From assembly GCA_947175305.1 (NCBI GenBank), contig CAMWMO010000041.1, positions 1 through 8,355 of the forward strand: DNA of 8,355 nt. Reading direction: 5' to 3'. Both the position numbers and the translations under genes were made by a program. The stretch comes from an uncultured Lachnospiraceae bacterium. Its GTDB lineage: Bacteria > Bacillota > Clostridia > Lachnospirales > Lachnospiraceae. The notes below the pieces were generated by a model. The model saw nothing but the letters and a program-made list of their open reading frames with translations. It was not told where the DNA came from and did no database searches. Shown piece after piece: positions 6,515 through 8,355 of the stretch; the stretch's first letter is position 1; each line of letters starts with the position of its first letter.

Positions 6515-8355
6515 ATGCAAAAAACATTCCAGATAAAGAATGTAAAAGGGACACGGATCTATCCGCTGGGTGTTTCTTTTGAAGAAGAGGGACTGCGCAT
6601 CTGTGCGGTGTGCAGTGGAATAGAAGAGGCAGGGATCATTCTCTATGACAGAAAGCATCGGGAGGGCGTACGGATTCCCTTCCCGGAGAATTGTCGGGTG
6701 GGAGCGGTCTGTGCCATGATGCTTTGCGGTTACCGGGATAGGAGCTGCAGCTATCTCTTTTACAGGGGGGAGGCGATTTATCAGGATCCCTACTGTAAAC
6801 GGATGGAGGATCCCGGCCGCTATGGCGAGCCGAGAGCGGCGCTTCCGCGCTGTCAGGCTGCGGGTGAGCCCTATGACTGGGGAGAGGATGGCTATGTCCA
6901 TATCCCGCAGGAGGAGATGATACTGTATGCGCTGCATGTGCGCGGTTTTACGAAACACCGTTCTTCCGGCGTCAAGTGGAAGGGCACCTATGCCGGTGTG
7001 ACGGAAAAGATACCTTATCTGCAGGAGCTGGGGATCAATATGGCGCTCCTCATGCCCTGCTATGAATTTGATGAGGTGATGCCTGAGAATACTGCGGCAC
7101 AGACTATGGAACAGGCGGTGCTCTCCTACAAGCAGGAGCTGCCCACTGAAGACGGGGAAAAGAAACGTGCGCCAAGACTGAATTACTGGGGATATCAAAA
7201 GGGACTCTACTATATGCCGAAGAGCGCCTATGCTCACGGGAAAGATGCGGCGGGAGAGTATCGGGATATGGTGCGGGCTTTTCACAGCGCCGGTATAGGG
7301 GTTTCAATGCAGTTTTATTTTCCGCCCGAAGTGGGGGCCGCAGAGATTCTGGATATTCTGAAATACTGGATACTGGAATACCACATTGACGGCTTTCACC
7401 TGATGAGCGCCTCTTTGCCCATGGAGCTGATCGCGGCGGAACCTCTGCTTGCAGACACTATGATTCTGGTCGGCGAGAAGGATCTGCCATGGGAGGAGAA
7501 TAAAAGGACACGCAATCTGTTGTGGTTAAGCGACAGTTTCCTTTACAATACACGCCGTTTTCTAAAGGGCGATGACAATATGATCAATCAGTTTCTTTCC
7601 CATCTGCGGGATAACCGCAATGAGGCCGGATGTGTCAACAGCGTGGCCAGGTGGGACGGTTTCCGGCTGCTTGACCGGGTGTCCTATGATTGTAAGCACA
7701 ATGAGGCAAACGGCGAGGACAATCAGGACGGAACGGATTATAATTGCAGCTGGAATTGCGGCGTGGAGGGAAAAAGCCGTAAAAAGAGCATTCAGGAGCT
7801 TCGTCTGCGGCAGATGAAAAATGCCCTGACGCTTCTCTTTATGTCCCGCGGGATCCCCATGCTCTACAGCGGTGACGAATTTGCCAATACGCAGGAGGGA
7901 AATAACAATCCCTACTGTCAGGATAACGAGGTGGCCTGGATCAAATGGAATCAGACTGAGGTGGGGAAGGAGCTTCTTGCCTACACGAAGTCGCTGATCA
8001 GCATGCGCCGGAGATGGCGTATTGTGCAGAGCAGAACACTGCGTCGGGGCGTGGATACTCTGTCCAGCGGTTTTCCGGATATTTCCTTCCACGGCAGAGA
8101 GGCGTGGAGGCCGGATACGGGTCAGGCGAGCCGCTGTATGGCGATCATGTACTGCGGTTACCGGGAGGAGACAGGGACGGAAGAGCAATTTTTCTATATT
8201 GCGGTAAATATGCACTGGGAAGTAAATTATCTGGGACTTCCCCAGCTTCCCAAGAGCAAGCACTGGGATCTTCTTATCTCCACGGGGAAGGAGATGCCGG
8301 AGATTGAGGATGACGGCTCTTTTCAGGAGATCTGTGTACCGGCAAGGACCATTGT
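6515..8355 (+). CDS. GlgX/isoamylase-like GH13 protein, apparently catalytically inactive (3' end outside window)
   Basis: The visible 613 residues have the order of a GlgX/isoamylase-type debranching enzyme. A CBM48-like domain (about 12-110) comes first, then the barrel entry ILYALHVRGFTKH (136-148), the GTYAGVTEKIPYLQELGIN segment, NYWGYQKGLYY, KYWILEYHIDGF, the hallmark HNEANGEDN (395-403) with NCSWNCGVEG, and a C-terminal beta domain with VNMHWEVNYLGLP. PARTI at the window edge resembles the family's usual end, so few residues are missing. The active site is broken. Region I (normally DVVxNH) reads QFYFPP with Gln266, Pro270 and Pro271. Region II reads GFHLMSA, so the nucleophile Asp is Met297 and the conserved Arg is His295. 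Region IV has Trp380 for His. The acid/base Glu (Glu321) and stabilising Asp (Asp381) appear kept. There is no signal peptide, so it is cytoplasmic. Probable role: glycogen or maltodextrin binding or regulation rather than hydrolysis, which is an inference. Confidence 0.85.
   Translation, partial: MQKTFQIKNVKGTRIYPLGVSFEEEGLRICAVCSGIEEAGIILYDRKHREGVRIPFPENCRVGAVCAMMLCGYRDRSCSYLFYRGEAIYQDPYCKRMEDPGRYGEPRAALPRCQAAGEPYDWGEDGYVHIPQEEMILYALHVRGFTKHRSSGVKWKGTYAGVTEKIPYLQELGINMALLMPCYEFDEVMPENTAAQTMEQAVLSYKQELPTEDGEKKRAPRLNYWGYQKGLYYMPKSAYAHGKDAAGEYRDMVRAFHSAGIGVSMQFYFPPEVGAAEILDILKYWILEYHIDGFHLMSASLPMELIAAEPLLADTMILVGEKDLPWEENKRTRNLLWLSDSFLYNTRRFLKGDDNMINQFLSHLRDNRNEAGCVNSVARWDGFRLLDRVSYDCKHNEANGEDNQDGTDYNCSWNCGVEGKSRKKSIQELRLRQMKNALTLLFMSRGIPMLYSGDEFANTQEGNNNPYCQDNEVAWIKWNQTEVGKELLAYTKSLISMRRRWRIVQSRTLRRGVDTLSSGFPDISFHGREAWRPDTGQASRCMAIMYCGYREETGTEEQFFYIAVNMHWEVNYLGLPQLPKSKHWDLLISTGKEMPEIEDDGSFQEICVPARTI

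Noticed and set aside
6476..7285. Long minus-strand open frame opposite the GH13-like gene
   Set aside because: Its translation is rich in His, Arg, Pro and Ser with no recognisable domain, and it crosses the divergent promoter region. It is a shadow of the plus-strand gene.
7562..8263. Second long minus-strand open frame opposite the GH13-like gene
   Set aside because: No recognisable motifs or ribosome binding site; the plus strand here encodes clear GlgX-like sequence.
6515..8355. Calling the GH13-like gene a pseudogene
   Set aside because: There are no stops or frameshifts in over 600 codons, and the promoter and ribosome binding site are strong. The active-site changes are substitutions and one clean loop loss rather than signs of decay.

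Overview
The window looks like a piece of a Lachnospiraceae-type (Clostridia, Firmicutes) chromosome. This is inferred from the mix of genes: a monomeric [FeFe] hydrogenase, a GldG-type ABC auxiliary protein, a DUF1292 protein and a GlgX-like glycoside hydrolase. Strong AGGAGG-type ribosome binding sites and clear TTGAAA/TATAAT promoters fit the same picture. I see no rRNA, tRNA, CRISPR array or insertion sequence, and nothing that marks it as a mobile region. Every stretch over 300 bases is coding.

Layout, left to right. (1) Bases 1-1146 hold the C-terminal part of a GldG-family membrane protein, ending in a rho-independent terminator whose upstream arm lies in the last codons. (2) Bases 1147-1286 are the control region of the next operon: a sigma-A-like promoter and an 18-bp sequence matching the operator of Rex, the NADH/NAD+-sensing repressor. 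(3) Bases 1287-6161 form an apparent operon on the plus strand: [FeFe] hydrogenase, then glutamyl-tRNA synthetase (gltX) after 20 bases, then a short UvrD/PcrA-type helicase overlapping gltX by 14 bases. (4) A DUF1292 gene on the minus strand (6059-6403) runs tail-to-tail into the helicase and overlaps it by 103 bases. (5) A 111-bp divergent control region (6404-6514) drives DUF1292 leftward and, rightward, a GH13/GlgX-like protein that leaves the window at 8355 probably only a few residues before its end.

The most unusual gene is the last. It has the complete GlgX/isoamylase scaffold but lacks the catalytic Asp nucleophile, the conserved Arg two positions before it, all of GH13 region I, and the loop that normally follows region I. 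It is an intact, well-expressed-looking frame, so it is better read as a GH13 pseudoenzyme than as a decayed gene. Second is the Rex-like operator in front of the hydrogenase, which would couple the hydrogenase, and by read-through gltX and the helicase, to cellular redox state. Third is the helicase/DUF1292 overlap, where a serine-rich helicase tail is the frame-shifted antisense image of the acidic DUF1292 tail.
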